DNA of 23,348 bases from Candidatus Altimarinota bacterium (GCA_020630245.1 JAHDBZ010000005.1:1-23348), one strand, 5' to 3'; positions 1 through 7,984 are shown, numbered from the stretch's first letter. Translations and numbers: made by a program. Notes: generated by a model not told the origin, from the sequence alone.

Positions 1-1064
1 TCGTGCCAGCGTTTAGCCAGCCAAGGATCCCACATGATGGCCGTGGCGCTCATAACGATGTCGGCGCCGGCGTTTAGGCGTTCATCTAGATCTTCAGGGG
101 ACATCATTCCTCCGACTCCACAGATGACGAAGTCACCGTTGAGTTCTTTTTTGATTTTGGCCAGATTTTCAACGAAGTTCTGAGAGACCTCGCGGATCGG
201 TTTTCCACAGATCCCAGAACGGAGACGACCCTCGCCTGGGAGGGCTTGTTCGCCGTTGGATTGGCGGACGTGACCGGGAATGGTGTTGATCCCAGCGATG
301 CCATCGACATAGGGGAGATTGGCTTCCACCACGGCTTTGAGCTGATCGTAGGGTAGGTTTCCAATCTTGATCATGAACGGAACATTTGGTCCGATTGATT
401 CGCGGATGGCTTTGGAGATCGTACTCGAAGACACGGGGTCTTGGTAGATGACACCTTCCTTGCCACCGACGAGGTTTGGACATGAGTAGTTGGTCTCGAG
501 AATCTTTCCGCCGGCTTCTTTGGCCATGGACGCTGTGTAGGCGTAGTCTTCGACGAGCCCCCGGCCTTCGGCTCCATCCGTTCCCATGAAGGAAAGCATC
601 ATGACTTGACCGTCGCCGATTTCACGGTTGGCACGTTCGACGTCGGCCATCCACTCGGTGGAAGGTTTGGTCGGAATTCCGAAGGAATTGGTAATCCCGA
701 GATCCTCGATAAATTCTGGTCGTTCGATAGTTGTGAGTTCCGGTAGTTCACCGAGCTCCAGCTGTCGTCCTGGGTCTACAAAGACACAATTTGGGTTTGG
801 GTGGCAGGCACGTTCGATGCTGCGCACGGTTTTATAAGTCGGCATGTCAAAGCCGAGTTCAGCGTATTTGAGTACCCAGTTGGTGTTGAGTAGTGGGCCG
901 GCCGGGATCCCAAGTGGGGAATTGAGCTCAAAGTCCCAAATTTTGGTTTTGGTGTCACCTCGTTTGATTTCGGGAATATCTTCGTCAAAAAATGGCCCGT
1001 GGGCATAATTTTCTTCGTAGGATTTGGTTTCGTCGTAAACGGCGTATTTGATCGGGTGTTTCAC
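1..1064 (-). CDS. pyrD: Dihydroorotate dehydrogenase family protein (C-terminus cut by window edge)
   Basis: Flavin (FMN) enzyme of the dihydroorotate dehydrogenase family, which oxidises dihydroorotate to orotate in pyrimidine synthesis. I translated the reverse strand from a GTG at 1064-1062 and found an open frame to base 1, 354 codons. Family marks in order: NSFGIP (matching the NSxGLPN flavin/substrate loop), NYSCPN at residues 192-197 with Cys195 in the place of the class 1 catalytic base, MIKIG (flavin lysine), GINTIPG, and GVGGMMSPEDL plus AGADIVMSAT for the FMN phosphate. A Cys rather than a Ser base points to the soluble class 1 type. Probably only a short C-terminal tail is missing. 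A -10 box 7 nt upstream of the GTG supports this start. A dihydropyrimidine dehydrogenase-like subfamily cannot be excluded. Confidence 0.82.
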   Translation of the reverse strand, partial: MKHPIKYAVYDETKSYEENYAHGPFFDEDIPEIKRGDTKTKIWDFELNSPLGIPAGPLLNTNWVLKYAELGFDMPTYKTVRSIERACHPNPNCVFVDPGRQLELGELPELTTIERPEFIEDLGITNSFGIPTKPSTEWMADVERANREIGDGQVMMLSFMGTDGAEGRGLVEDYAYTASMAKEAGGKILETNYSCPNLVGGKEGVIYQDPVSSSTISKAIRESIGPNVPFMIKIGNLPYDQLKAVVEANLPYVDGIAGINTIPGHVRQSNGEQALPGEGRLRSGICGKPIREVSQNFVENLAKIKKELNGDFVICGVGGMMSPEDLDERLNAGADIVMSATAIMWDPWLAKRWH

Positions 1065-1071
1065 GGTCGTG

Positions 1072-1100
1072 ATTATATGATTTTTGACGTTGCTTGTAAA
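1072..1100 (-). promoter_or_regulatory. Promoter of the dihydroorotate dehydrogenase gene
   Basis: On the reverse strand, TTTACA (1100-1095), a 17-nt spacer and a perfect TATAAT (1077-1072). The -10 ends 7 nt before the GTG at 1064, so the predicted transcript starts at or within a base or two of the start codon (leaderless). Confidence 0.65.
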
Positions 1101-1112
1101 CCCGTTGTAGGA

Positions 1113-1174
1113 GATGATTATTATCATCCCACGGGCGGAAGATCCTCCGCCCTTACAAAGGTTTGACACCTTTG
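1113..1174. repeat. Three consecutive short palindromes in a divergent intergenic region
   Basis: GATGAT-TATT-ATCATC (1113-1128), GGGCGGA-AGATCC-TCCGCCC (1133-1152) and CAAAGGT-TTGAC-ACCTTTG (1156-1174) follow each other between the divergent dihydroorotate dehydrogenase gene and rpsA. No T-tract follows, so they do not look like terminators. The middle palindrome is followed by TTACA, as is the palindrome at 2417-2436. Confidence 0.6.
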
Positions 1175-1284
1175 CCTCAATCTCTATCTTCTGCGAGCTG
1201 TATTTGTGAAATGTCTTCGGTTGACGCCACGAGACACGGAGCCGCAGCTGTAAAAACTATTAAACTGAGCGTCGTAAAAACAAC

Positions 1285-2346
1285 ATGAGTAAAACTATGC
1301 AAAATTTGCTGTCGAAAGATGACAGCGCTTTGGTGATATTTAAGGCTGGTCAAACCGTTAAAGGTTCGATCGTTGATGTCACACCATCACGAACACTCCT
1401 CGAACTCCCAGGTGGAGCGACGGGTATTATTACTAAACGAGAAGGTGCCGTTTACGGTGACGAAGCAGCGACCGATGTCGGAGCTGAAATCGAAGCAACG
1501 GTTATTGATCCAGAAAATGAACAAGGGCTGACGATGCTCTCTCTGCGTCGTGCTTCTCAGGATACGGCTTGGGCTGAGCTCAGCACGATCCAGGATGATG
1601 AACGAATCATCAAGGTGAAGATCGAAGAAGCCAACAAAGGAGGTCTCATGGCCAAGTACAAAGGTCTTAAAGCCTTCTTGCCAGTGTCGCAACTAATGCC
1701 AATGAACTACCCACGGGTAGAAGGGGCTGACAGTGCTGAGATCCTTCGCAAACTTCAAGGACACATCGGGAAAGAATTTGCCGTACGTGCTCTCAACGTC
1801 GATCGTGAGCAAGGGAAGATTATCATCTCTGAAAAACTCGCACACCAAACGCAAATGAAAGAAACCCTCAAAAACATCCAGATTGGTGATGTGGTTGAAG
1901 GTGTGGTTTCTGGCGTGGTTAAATTTGGGCTCTTCGTCACCTTCGGTGGGGTAGAAGGTCTTGTGCACGTTTCTGAAATGGAATGGGGACACGTGTCTGA
2001 TCCAAGTAAAAATCACGGTATCGGAGACAAAGTAGAAGTTATGATCATCGGAAAAGAAGGCGACAAGCTTTCGTTCTCGATCAAACAACTCAGCGAAGAT
2101 CCATGGCTCAAAACAGCCGAAGCTTACAGTGAAGGTCAAGAAGTAACGGGTAAAGTTACACGTTGGAACGACAATGGCGTCTTTATCGAGATTGCCTCAG
2201 ACGTTCAAGGTCTCTTCTCTATCGATCAATTCGATGCGGAACGTGGTAGCGAACTGACTGGAAATGTAAAAGAAGGTCAGGAAATGACTGGAAAAATCGC
2301 CATGATCAATACTGACGCTCACCGGTTGGAATTAACAAGAGTGTAG
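1285..2346 (+). CDS. rpsA: 30S ribosomal protein S1
   Basis: RNA-binding protein of the small ribosomal subunit that helps load mRNA. The 353-aa product has four S1 (OB-fold) repeats at about residues 21-89, 106-183, 201-268 and 284-351. The third (GDVVEGVVSG, then KFGLFVTFGGVEGLVHVSE) is the closest to the family consensus. E. coli S1 has six repeats, and four-repeat forms are common in other bacteria. The ATG at 1285 is the first in frame that includes the whole first domain. No Shine-Dalgarno sequence precedes it, and I could not identify a convincing promoter; TTGACG at 1221-1226 is a candidate -35 without a good -10. The gene is monocistronic, ending at a strong terminator. Confidence 0.9.
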   Translation: MSKTMQNLLSKDDSALVIFKAGQTVKGSIVDVTPSRTLLELPGGATGIITKREGAVYGDEAATDVGAEIEATVIDPENEQGLTMLSLRRASQDTAWAELSTIQDDERIIKVKIEEANKGGLMAKYKGLKAFLPVSQLMPMNYPRVEGADSAEILRKLQGHIGKEFAVRALNVDREQGKIIISEKLAHQTQMKETLKNIQIGDVVEGVVSGVVKFGLFVTFGGVEGLVHVSEMEWGHVSDPSKNHGIGDKVEVMIIGKEGDKLSFSIKQLSEDPWLKTAEAYSEGQEVTGKVTRWNDNGVFIEIASDVQGLFSIDQFDAERGSELTGNVKEGQEMTGKIAMINTDAHRLELTRV

Positions 2347-2380
2347 TAAGTGAGAAGTTTGAAGTCAGAAGTATGAAGTA
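2346..2380. repeat. Degenerate heptamer tandem repeat
   Basis: Five 7-nt units in register right after the rpsA stop: GTAAGTG, AGAAGTT, TGAAGTC, AGAAGTA, TGAAGTA (consensus NGAAGTN). It lies between the stop codon and the terminator stem. Confidence 0.7.
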
Positions 2381-2381
2381 G

Positions 2382-2407
2382 GGGCGGCTCAAGAGCCGCC
2401 CTTTTTT
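2382..2407 (+). terminator. Intrinsic terminator of rpsA
   Basis: Perfect 9-bp stem GGGCGGCTC / GAGCCGCCC with an AA loop, followed by six T (2402-2407). Confidence 0.93.
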
Positions 2408-2416
2408 GTGATGCAG

Positions 2417-2436
2417 GGACAAGTCGCGACTTGTCC
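2417..2436. repeat. 20-bp perfect palindrome
   Basis: GGACAAGTCG directly followed by its reverse complement CGACTTGTCC, then TTACAGG. It lies between the rpsA terminator and the ruvB promoter. It has no loop and no T-tract; it could be an operator or a REP-like element. Confidence 0.7.
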
Positions 2437-2470
2437 TTACAGGTGTTCTCGCATTCTTTTGTCAATTGCC

Positions 2471-2476
2471 TATAAT
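2471..2476 (+). promoter_or_regulatory. -10 box of ruvB
   Basis: Perfect TATAAT ending 7 nt before the ATG at 2484, predicting a leaderless ruvB mRNA. No clear -35 box is visible at normal spacing. Confidence 0.6.
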
Positions 2477-2483
2477 CCTCGCG

Positions 2484-3521
2484 ATGGTAATAGAATCTGA
2501 TCAAAATGCCGCCGCTGGGCAGTCTGTCATGTCGAGTCAGGCTGGTACGGAGACCGAAGCTTTCGAAAATCAGCTGCGTCCCAAGGACTTTTCGCGTTAC
2601 GTTGGACAGACGGATGTAAAAGAAAACCTCAAGATCTTCGTCCAGGCCGCTAAAAAGCGAGGAGAGGTGCTCGATCATACGATTTTTTATGGGCCACCAG
2701 GGCTAGGGAAGACGACCTTGGCGATGATTTTGGCAGCGGAGATGGGGTCAAATCTGCGAGTGACTTCAGGTCCAGCGCTTGAAAAGCCCGGTGATTTGGC
2801 TTCTATCCTTTCCAATCTTCAGGCCGGGGACTTTCTTTTCATCGATGAGATTCACCGACTGCGAATGCCGGTCGAAGAGATTCTCTATACAGCTATGGAA
2901 GACTTTGCGATTGATATCGTTATCGGGAAAGGTCCTTCAGCGCGTACGATGCGCCTTAATGTGCCGCAATTTACTTTGATCGGAGCAACGACCCAGATCT
3001 CTAAACTCAGCAATCCACTGCGAGATCGTTTCGGCCACATTGAGAAATTACGCTACTACGAAACCGATGAGATCGCACAGATCCTGACGCAGTCAGCTGA
3101 GATTCTTGATATTGAGATGAAATCTGAAGCGGCTGATCACTTAGCGATTGCCTGTCGTCGAACCCCACGCGTAGCGAACCGTTTACTGCGTCGGATGCGG
3201 GACTTTGCCGAGATTCGCCATGAAGGCACGATTACCGATCAAGTGGTCACCGAAGGGCTCAAAAGTCTTTCGGTCGATGCAAAAGGGCTCGACTACGCGG
3301 ATCAAGAGTACCTGCAGATCTTGTGTGAAAAATTCAATGGGGGGCCAGCTGGTTTATCTACTATTGCTGCCGCGATAGGGGAAGACGAAGCTACCCTCGA
3401 GGACGTCATCGAACCATTTCTAATCCGTGAAGGCTTCCTGCAAAAAACTCCCCGTGGCCGTCAGGCGACAGAAGCGGCCTTTGCGCATTTGGGACTGGCG
3501 AATGGGGGCGGGTTAGTGTGA
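2484..3521 (+). CDS. ruvB: Holliday junction branch migration ATPase RuvB
   Basis: AAA+ hexameric motor that drives branch migration of Holliday junctions with RuvA. The 345-aa product shows the RuvB order: LRPKDFSRYVGQ near residue 31, Walker A GPPGLGKTT (70-78), Walker B DEIH (121-124), sensor 1 GATT (167-170), LRDRFG with the arginine finger (179-184), then the RTPRVANRLLRR lid and the C-terminal winged helix ending in the family-typical TPRGRQAT segment. I chose the ATG at 2484 because the frame upstream runs through the TATAAT promoter box. The stop is TGA, showing that TGA is not recoded. ruvA and ruvC are not in the window. Confidence 0.96.
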   Translation: MVIESDQNAAAGQSVMSSQAGTETEAFENQLRPKDFSRYVGQTDVKENLKIFVQAAKKRGEVLDHTIFYGPPGLGKTTLAMILAAEMGSNLRVTSGPALEKPGDLASILSNLQAGDFLFIDEIHRLRMPVEEILYTAMEDFAIDIVIGKGPSARTMRLNVPQFTLIGATTQISKLSNPLRDRFGHIEKLRYYETDEIAQILTQSAEILDIEMKSEAADHLAIACRRTPRVANRLLRRMRDFAEIRHEGTITDQVVTEGLKSLSVDAKGLDYADQEYLQILCEKFNGGPAGLSTIAAAIGEDEATLEDVIEPFLIREGFLQKTPRGRQATEAAFAHLGLANGGGLV

Positions 3522-3549
3522 TTAAAATCAAAAGACTGATAAAAGTGTT

Positions 3550-3577
3550 TTGCATTTCCGAAATTCCGCGATACACT
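3550..3577 (+). promoter_or_regulatory. Promoter of pyrG
   Basis: TTGCAT (3550-3555), a 16-nt spacer and TACACT (3572-3577), ending 11 nt before the pyrG ATG. The expected 5' leader is about 4-5 nt. Confidence 0.5.
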
Positions 3578-3588
3578 TAAATCCCGTG

Positions 3589-5196
3589 ATGAAACAACCT
3601 AAATTTATATTCGTTACGGGTGGAGTTTGTAGTTCGCTCGGGAAAGGAATCGTCGCCTCTAGTACGGCTGCGATCCTTAAAAGTGGTGGTCTGAAAGTGG
3701 CTATCATGAAGTTAGATCCATATCTCAATGTAGATCCAGGGACCATGAGCCCGTTTCAGCATGGAGAGGTGTTTGTGCTCGATGATGGGAGTGAAACAGA
3801 TCTCGATCTAGGTCACTACGAACGATTTATCGATGTGCCGTTGTCTGGGGTCTGTACCGTTACGACCGGGCGAGTGTACTCGGAAGTCCTGGCTGAAGAA
3901 CGAGACGGAAAGTACCTCGGAGGAACGATTCAGGTCGTGCCGCACATCACCACCAAGATCAAAGATAAAGTAAAATTGGCTGCGAAAAAGATGGACGTCG
4001 ATGTCCTCGTGGTCGAGATCGGTGGGACGGTCGGGGACATCGAAGCCGAACCATTCCTTGAGGTCCTACGGCAGATGAAAAATGAATTTGGAAATAATTT
4101 ACTGTCGTTTCACACGACACTGTTGCCATACCTAGCGGCGTCAAAAGAACTTAAAACTAAACCTACCCAACTATCGGTGCGAGAACTACGTCGCGTGGGC
4201 ATCACTCCAGATGTGATCTTTTGTCGAGCGGATGTGAAGATCCCAAAAGCGTTACTCAAGAAAGTAGCGTACTTCTGTGATGTCCCAAATGAATGTGTGA
4301 TTCCAGCGGAAACTGTCCGTTCGATCTACGAAGTGCCACTGCGTTTCCAAAAAAACAATCTGGGAGACATTATCGCGGATAAGTTCGAGCTAGGAGATAT
4401 CAAATTTGATCTGGAAGATTGGGAAGCAGGCGTGCAAAAAATGCTCCGCGTTAAATCAGAAATCAAGATTGGCCTGGCCGGGAAATATAACGAACTCGAT
4501 GATGCGTATCTCTCAGTAATTGAAGCGGCGAAAGCGGCCGGATTCCATCACGGGAAGCGGGTGCAGGTCGAATGGATTGATACCGAAAAGATCGAAGCCA
4601 AAGACGAAGAAGAATGGACTCGTCTTCGTGAAGTTGCCGGCGTCATCGTGCCTGGTGGCTTCGGGAATCGTGGTACCGAAGGCAAAATTGCCGTGGCGCA
4701 GTATGCCCGTGAGAACAAAGTACCGTATCTAGGACTCTGTCTGGGGAGCCAAATCATGGCGATCGAATTTGCACGCAATGTGCTTGGGATTGCCGATGCG
4801 ACTTCTGAAGAATTTGATGAAGAAAACAAGTCTAAAAATCATGTGGTTCATTTTATCCCAGAGCAGCGTGATATTCGCAAAAAGGGCGGTACGATGCGGC
4901 TTGGGGCTTATGACTGCAAGATCGAAAAGGGGACTAAAGCGTATGAAGCTTATGGAACCGATCAGATTTCTGAACGACACCGTCATCGCTATGAATTTAA
5001 CGATGCTTTTTTGCCAAAATTTGAAGGCTCAGACTTCCAAATATCTGGTCGACACCCAAAGACAAATCTTGTCGAGATCGTTGAGATCAAAGATCATCCC
5101 TTTATGGTCGCGAGCCAGTTTCACCCAGAGTTTTTGAGCCGTCCACTACGGCCACATCCGCTCTTCCGAGCGTTTATGGAGGCAAGTGTAAATTAA
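3589..5196 (+). CDS. pyrG: CTP synthase
   Basis: Converts UTP to CTP using ATP and glutamine ammonia, the last step of pyrimidine nucleotide synthesis. The 535-aa product has the amidoligase domain first, with the P-loop-like GGVCSSLGKG at 11-20, MKLDPYLNVDPGTMSPFQHGE, and IGGTVGDIE. The class I glutamine amidotransferase domain follows, with nucleophile Cys384 in GLCLGSQ and the His512/Glu514 pair in QFHPEF. Both catalytic sets are intact, and the length is close to the E. coli enzyme (545). The start is the ATG at 3589; the frame extends upstream to a TTG at 3550, but that extension overlaps the promoter and lacks family similarity. No Shine-Dalgarno motif and no clear terminator follow the gene. 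Confidence 0.97.
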   Translation: MKQPKFIFVTGGVCSSLGKGIVASSTAAILKSGGLKVAIMKLDPYLNVDPGTMSPFQHGEVFVLDDGSETDLDLGHYERFIDVPLSGVCTVTTGRVYSEVLAEERDGKYLGGTIQVVPHITTKIKDKVKLAAKKMDVDVLVVEIGGTVGDIEAEPFLEVLRQMKNEFGNNLLSFHTTLLPYLAASKELKTKPTQLSVRELRRVGITPDVIFCRADVKIPKALLKKVAYFCDVPNECVIPAETVRSIYEVPLRFQKNNLGDIIADKFELGDIKFDLEDWEAGVQKMLRVKSEIKIGLAGKYNELDDAYLSVIEAAKAAGFHHGKRVQVEWIDTEKIEAKDEEEWTRLREVAGVIVPGGFGNRGTEGKIAVAQYARENKVPYLGLCLGSQIMAIEFARNVLGIADATSEEFDEENKSKNHVVHFIPEQRDIRKKGGTMRLGAYDCKIEKGTKAYEAYGTDQISERHRHRYEFNDAFLPKFEGSDFQISGRHPKTNLVEIVEIKDHPFMVASQFHPEFLSRPLRPHPLFRAFMEASVN

Positions 5197-5219
5197 TCAA
5201 CGGATCAACGGACCATCAT
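5197..5219. repeat. Short octamer repeat after pyrG
   Basis: Two identical units ATCAACGG (5197-5204, 5205-5212) followed by the related ACCATCA. It is weak alone, but belongs with the other 7/8-nt repeats placed just after stop codons. Confidence 0.4.
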
Positions 5220-5281
5220 AGCATCTGATTAATAAGTGGTTTTAGACAGTGTTCTCATTGCTCGGATATTCGGTTGTTTAG

Positions 5282-5310
5282 TTGATCAAATGGGGCTTTT
5301 CTGCTATAAT
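5282..5310 (+). promoter_or_regulatory. Sigma-70 promoter of the PilC-N-like gene
   Basis: TTGATC (5282-5287), 17-nt spacer, TATAAT (5305-5310) with an extended -10 TGC (5302-5304). It ends 11 nt before the ATG at 5322, so the leader is about 5 nt. Confidence 0.75.
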
Positions 5311-5321
5311 CGTGCGATATC

Positions 5322-6512
5322 ATGCAGAAATATTATTTCGTAGCAGTAACTCCTGAGGGAAAACAAATCTCTGGGTACGTGACGGCGGCTTCAATGGAAG
5401 CGGCTCGGGATCAACTGAAAACCGGAGGGATGTCGATCCTGACATTGGAAGAACCAAAAGATTTTCAGCCGCGAAATTCCGGACTGACGGTCTTTGAATT
5501 TGAAGCGGTGAATGATCTGCACAAAACGATCCGAGGAACGATCGAAGCTGGTGATAAATATGCGGCCTACAAGAAGCTGCGTATGGAGTACAAGCTCGAT
5601 GTGTTGTTTTTGGTTAATAAATCTCTGCCACCGTCAGAGAAGGAAGATATCAAGTCTGCTGGGATTGAAACAGAGCTCGAGGATAAACTACTGGTAGATC
5701 AAAAACTCGAAGAACGACGTCTCAAGAAAGAAAAAAAAGTCGACACCAAAGAAGAGGAGGCCAAAGAAATGGCAGAAATCATCGAAGCCAATGAAAAACA
5801 GCGAAAATTTATCGTTGAAAAAATTGATTCGGTTTTGTCAGAAGTCGTGCCGTTACTTGAAGAGAATGCCGAGTACATCAATCCAAACAAGCGACGTGAG
5901 ATCGAAGAACGGATTGACCTCCTAATGCGTCTTAAGCATTCTAATTCGGTCGAACATCTAAAAAGTCTTACACAACGTCTTCTCAAACAAATTTCAGAAG
6001 ATGAAATCTTTTTGGAAGGGGCGAATATACCCGAAGACCTCAAAGCCGAAATTGAACGTCGTCGTGGTCAATTTCAGGCGGTCGGAGACAAATTTGATAA
6101 GGTGATTAGTAAGGGGCTTGTGGATCTACAGATCACACTGGGAAAGATTGACACTACAGAGCTTAAAAGCGTTGTTTCGGAGATTAAGATCGTTCGCCAA
6201 TTGATTGATACTTTCTATCTCAGTTTTGTAGTCCTTGGTGCTATTTGTTTCCTTTTCTTGCTTTCACAATTGGTCATGATGTTGATTCAGGGATCTGGTG
6301 GTAGTGGGCATTTCTATGTTCATTCTCCATTGATCTGGTATGTGTTTGGTCTCTGTCTACTCATGGGAGTTTCCTACATGGGGCTCCAGGTGCGATTGAT
6401 CGAACGTTGGCCTTGGGCTGATCCACTGGCAAAAGTAGGACTGACTTTGTTGGCAATATTAGTCTATACGGTGCAGTTTCCGGTGTTTTTTGCCTGGACG
6501 ATGCCCATCTAA
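5322..6512 (+). CDS. Membrane protein with two PilC/GspF-N-like modules, coiled coil and three C-terminal TM helices
   Basis: Function unknown; 396 aa. Residues 3-45 (YYFVAVTPEGKQISGYV, then EAARDQLKTGGMSIL) match the N-terminal signature of PilC/GspF, the inner-membrane platform of type IV pili and type II secretion. Residues 57-100 (FEFEAVNDLHKTIRGTIEAG, then YKKLRMEYKLDVLFL) look like a second, more diverged copy. Then comes a charged coiled-coil stretch (about 115-260), and hydrophobic helices at about 298-323, 336-356 and 369-393. The large GspF cytoplasmic and TM domains that normally follow the signature are absent, so this is not PilC itself. It has its own strong promoter, and no other pilus gene is in the window. 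Link to pilus assembly is inferred from the N-terminal modules only. Confidence 0.75.
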   Translation: MQKYYFVAVTPEGKQISGYVTAASMEAARDQLKTGGMSILTLEEPKDFQPRNSGLTVFEFEAVNDLHKTIRGTIEAGDKYAAYKKLRMEYKLDVLFLVNKSLPPSEKEDIKSAGIETELEDKLLVDQKLEERRLKKEKKVDTKEEEAKEMAEIIEANEKQRKFIVEKIDSVLSEVVPLLEENAEYINPNKRREIEERIDLLMRLKHSNSVEHLKSLTQRLLKQISEDEIFLEGANIPEDLKAEIERRRGQFQAVGDKFDKVISKGLVDLQITLGKIDTTELKSVVSEIKIVRQLIDTFYLSFVVLGAICFLFLLSQLVMMLIQGSGGSGHFYVHSPLIWYVFGLCLLMGVSYMGLQVRLIERWPWADPLAKVGLTLLAILVYTVQFPVFFAWTMPI

Positions 6513-6540
6513 AAGTTTGCTAGGGTTTCGTGTCTGACTT

Positions 6541-6549
6541 TGCTACTAT
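6541..6549 (+). promoter_or_regulatory. Extended -10 promoter of the lgt-like gene
   Basis: TGC-TACTAT (6541-6549), an extended -10 element. It ends 8 nt before the ATG at 6558, again predicting a leaderless or nearly leaderless transcript. No clear -35. Confidence 0.5.
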
Positions 6550-6557
6550 GACCCGGC

Positions 6558-7307
6558 ATGAATTTGTCGCAGATAAATTTCGGTCTCTTTAGCCTCAAGC
6601 TCTATGGGTTTTTCTTGGGGATCGCTTTTGCTCTTGCTAGCTGGTACTGGTACAAGCGTATTCAGAAAGAGCGCTTGGCAGCTGGTTTTTTTGTACATCA
6701 TTTCTGGCGTTGGTTGTTGGGTGGCGTGCTACTTGGTCGTTTAGGGGCTTTGTTGGCGGATCCAAGTATTTTTCAGCAATACGGGGTTTTCTCGTTCTTC
6801 GCCTTTTGGGAAGGAGAGTTGCATTTCCACGGTTTCCTGATCGGGGCTCTGATGGTTATGTATACAGATCTCGCGAAGCATGATAAGAAACCACTTAAGT
6901 GGATCGACTTAGGCGTATTTCCGTTTTTGTTAGCGGTGATAATTAGCGATATCGTAGCCTTTCTAACGGGAGCGGTTTATGGAACCGAAACGGGTCTCTT
7001 TTGGGGCATCCAGTACGAAGCGACGGGTGTAAAAATTCTCTCACCCGTACACCCAGTTACACTCTACGCATTGATCGGACACGTTGGAATGTGGTTTGCG
7101 GCGAAGCATTACTGGAAAAAATGGAAGAAGATTCCTGGAAAGCTAGCGACTATGGCTGGGATTGTTTATTTCATGCTGGACGTCGTGTGGCAGTTCTTTA
7201 GAGCTGATGAAACCTTGATGGTGTTCGGCTTTAGACTTGAGCACTGGCTTTCACTGTTATGTGCCATTGCTTTGATCTACTGGTATCGGCGACATTATCG
7301 TAGTTAG
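6558..7307 (+). CDS. lgt: Divergent prolipoprotein diacylglyceryl transferase (Lgt) family protein
   Basis: Lgt moves diacylglycerol from phosphatidylglycerol onto the lipobox cysteine of prolipoproteins in the inner membrane. The 249-aa polytopic protein keeps the Lgt outline: GVLLGRLGALL (56-66), FWEGELHFHGFLIG (83-96, matching the family WxGGMSFHGGLxG with His91 at the E. coli His103 position), VHPVTLY (164-170, family RHPSQLYE) and QFFRADE (212-218, Arg at the Arg239 position). In the central signature (family GRLGNFINGELWG) residues 130-142 read SDIVAFLTGAVYG, so the positions of Arg143, Asn146 and Glu151 hold Asp, Ala and Ala. It may be an altered transferase or a repurposed paralogue. 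The 3' end overlaps convergent ung by 4 nt. Confidence 0.75.
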   Translation: MNLSQINFGLFSLKLYGFFLGIAFALASWYWYKRIQKERLAAGFFVHHFWRWLLGGVLLGRLGALLADPSIFQQYGVFSFFAFWEGELHFHGFLIGALMVMYTDLAKHDKKPLKWIDLGVFPFLLAVIISDIVAFLTGAVYGTETGLFWGIQYEATGVKILSPVHPVTLYALIGHVGMWFAAKHYWKKWKKIPGKLATMAGIVYFMLDVVWQFFRADETLMVFGFRLEHWLSLLCAIALIYWYRRHYRS

Positions 7308-7984
7308 TTCTGCCAGTTTATCTGCGGTAGCTCTTGTTTGGTGAGATATTGGTTTGTACGAGAGAAATGTCGACAACCAAAAAATCCGTTATGAGCCGAA
7401 AACGGTGAGGGATGGGAGGCCTCCAAGATCAAATGTTTTTCGCTGTCTATTAGGGCTTTCTTACTACGAGCAAAGTTGCCCCAGAGTAGAAAAACCACAT
7501 TTTTTTTGTTGGTAGAAATGGTACGTATTACTTCATCGGTAAACTTTTCCCAGCCTTTCCCTTGGTGGCTGGAGGGGGACTTGTGTTCCACTGTCAGAGT
7601 AGCGTTGAGCAGGAGCACTCCTTGATCTGCCCAGGTGCGCAGATGGCCGTGTTCAGGGATCACGAAATCAACATCTGTGTGTAGTTCTTTGTAGATGTTT
7701 TTCAGGCTCGGAGGGATCTGCACTCCAGGATTAACGGAAAAAGACAACCCATGGGCCTGTCCTGGGCCGTGGTAAGGGTCTTGTCCGAGAATAACTACCT
7801 TGAGATCAGCGAAATGACACTGATCGAAGGCGGCAAATATTTGTGGGGATGGAGGATAGATTGTTTTCCCAGCTTTGATTTCGGTTACCAAGAATTGCTT
7901 AAGATCTGCAAAGTAAGGTTTTTCAAATTCGTCGCTTAGTACCTCGAGCCAACTCTCGTGGATTTGAGGTTGAACTTGGTTCAT
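7304..7984 (-). CDS. ung: Uracil-DNA glycosylase, family 1
   Basis: Removes uracil from DNA to begin base excision repair. The 226-aa protein has all family 1 motifs: water-activating GQDPYHG (68-74, Asp69), the FSV stretch after HGL (uracil-ring stacking), LLLNATLTVE (124-133), LLWGNFA (166-172) and the HPSPFS loop (191-196, His191). Length is normal. It starts 45 nt downstream of secF on the same strand and may be co-transcribed with secD-secF; a possible private -10 (GATAAT, 8015-8010) lies 25 nt upstream of the ATG. Its stop overlaps the lgt-like stop tail to tail. Confidence 0.96.
   Translation of the reverse strand: MNQVQPQIHESWLEVLSDEFEKPYFADLKQFLVTEIKAGKTIYPPSPQIFAAFDQCHFADLKVVILGQDPYHGPGQAHGLSFSVNPGVQIPPSLKNIYKELHTDVDFVIPEHGHLRTWADQGVLLLNATLTVEHKSPSSHQGKGWEKFTDEVIRTISTNKKNVVFLLWGNFARSKKALIDSEKHLILEASHPSPFSAHNGFFGCRHFSRTNQYLTKQELPQINWQN

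Noticed and set aside
2346..2380. CRISPR array from short repeated units
   Set aside because: Units are 7 nt with no spacers. The same holds for the other short tandem repeats in the window.
2466..2483. Upstream TTG start for ruvB
   Set aside because: It would place the TATAAT promoter box inside the coding sequence and adds residues not seen in RuvB.
3550..3588. Upstream TTG start for pyrG
   Set aside because: The added 13 residues overlap the promoter and precede the normal CTP synthase N-terminus (KFIFVTGGV).
5197..5304. Terminator or riboswitch between pyrG and the next gene
   Set aside because: No stem followed by a T-tract and no recognisable conserved riboswitch core; only the short octamer repeat and the promoter are supported.
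7304..7307. Frameshift or fusion between the lgt-like gene and ung
   Set aside because: The genes are on opposite strands and simply overlap tail to tail by 4 bases; both end normally.
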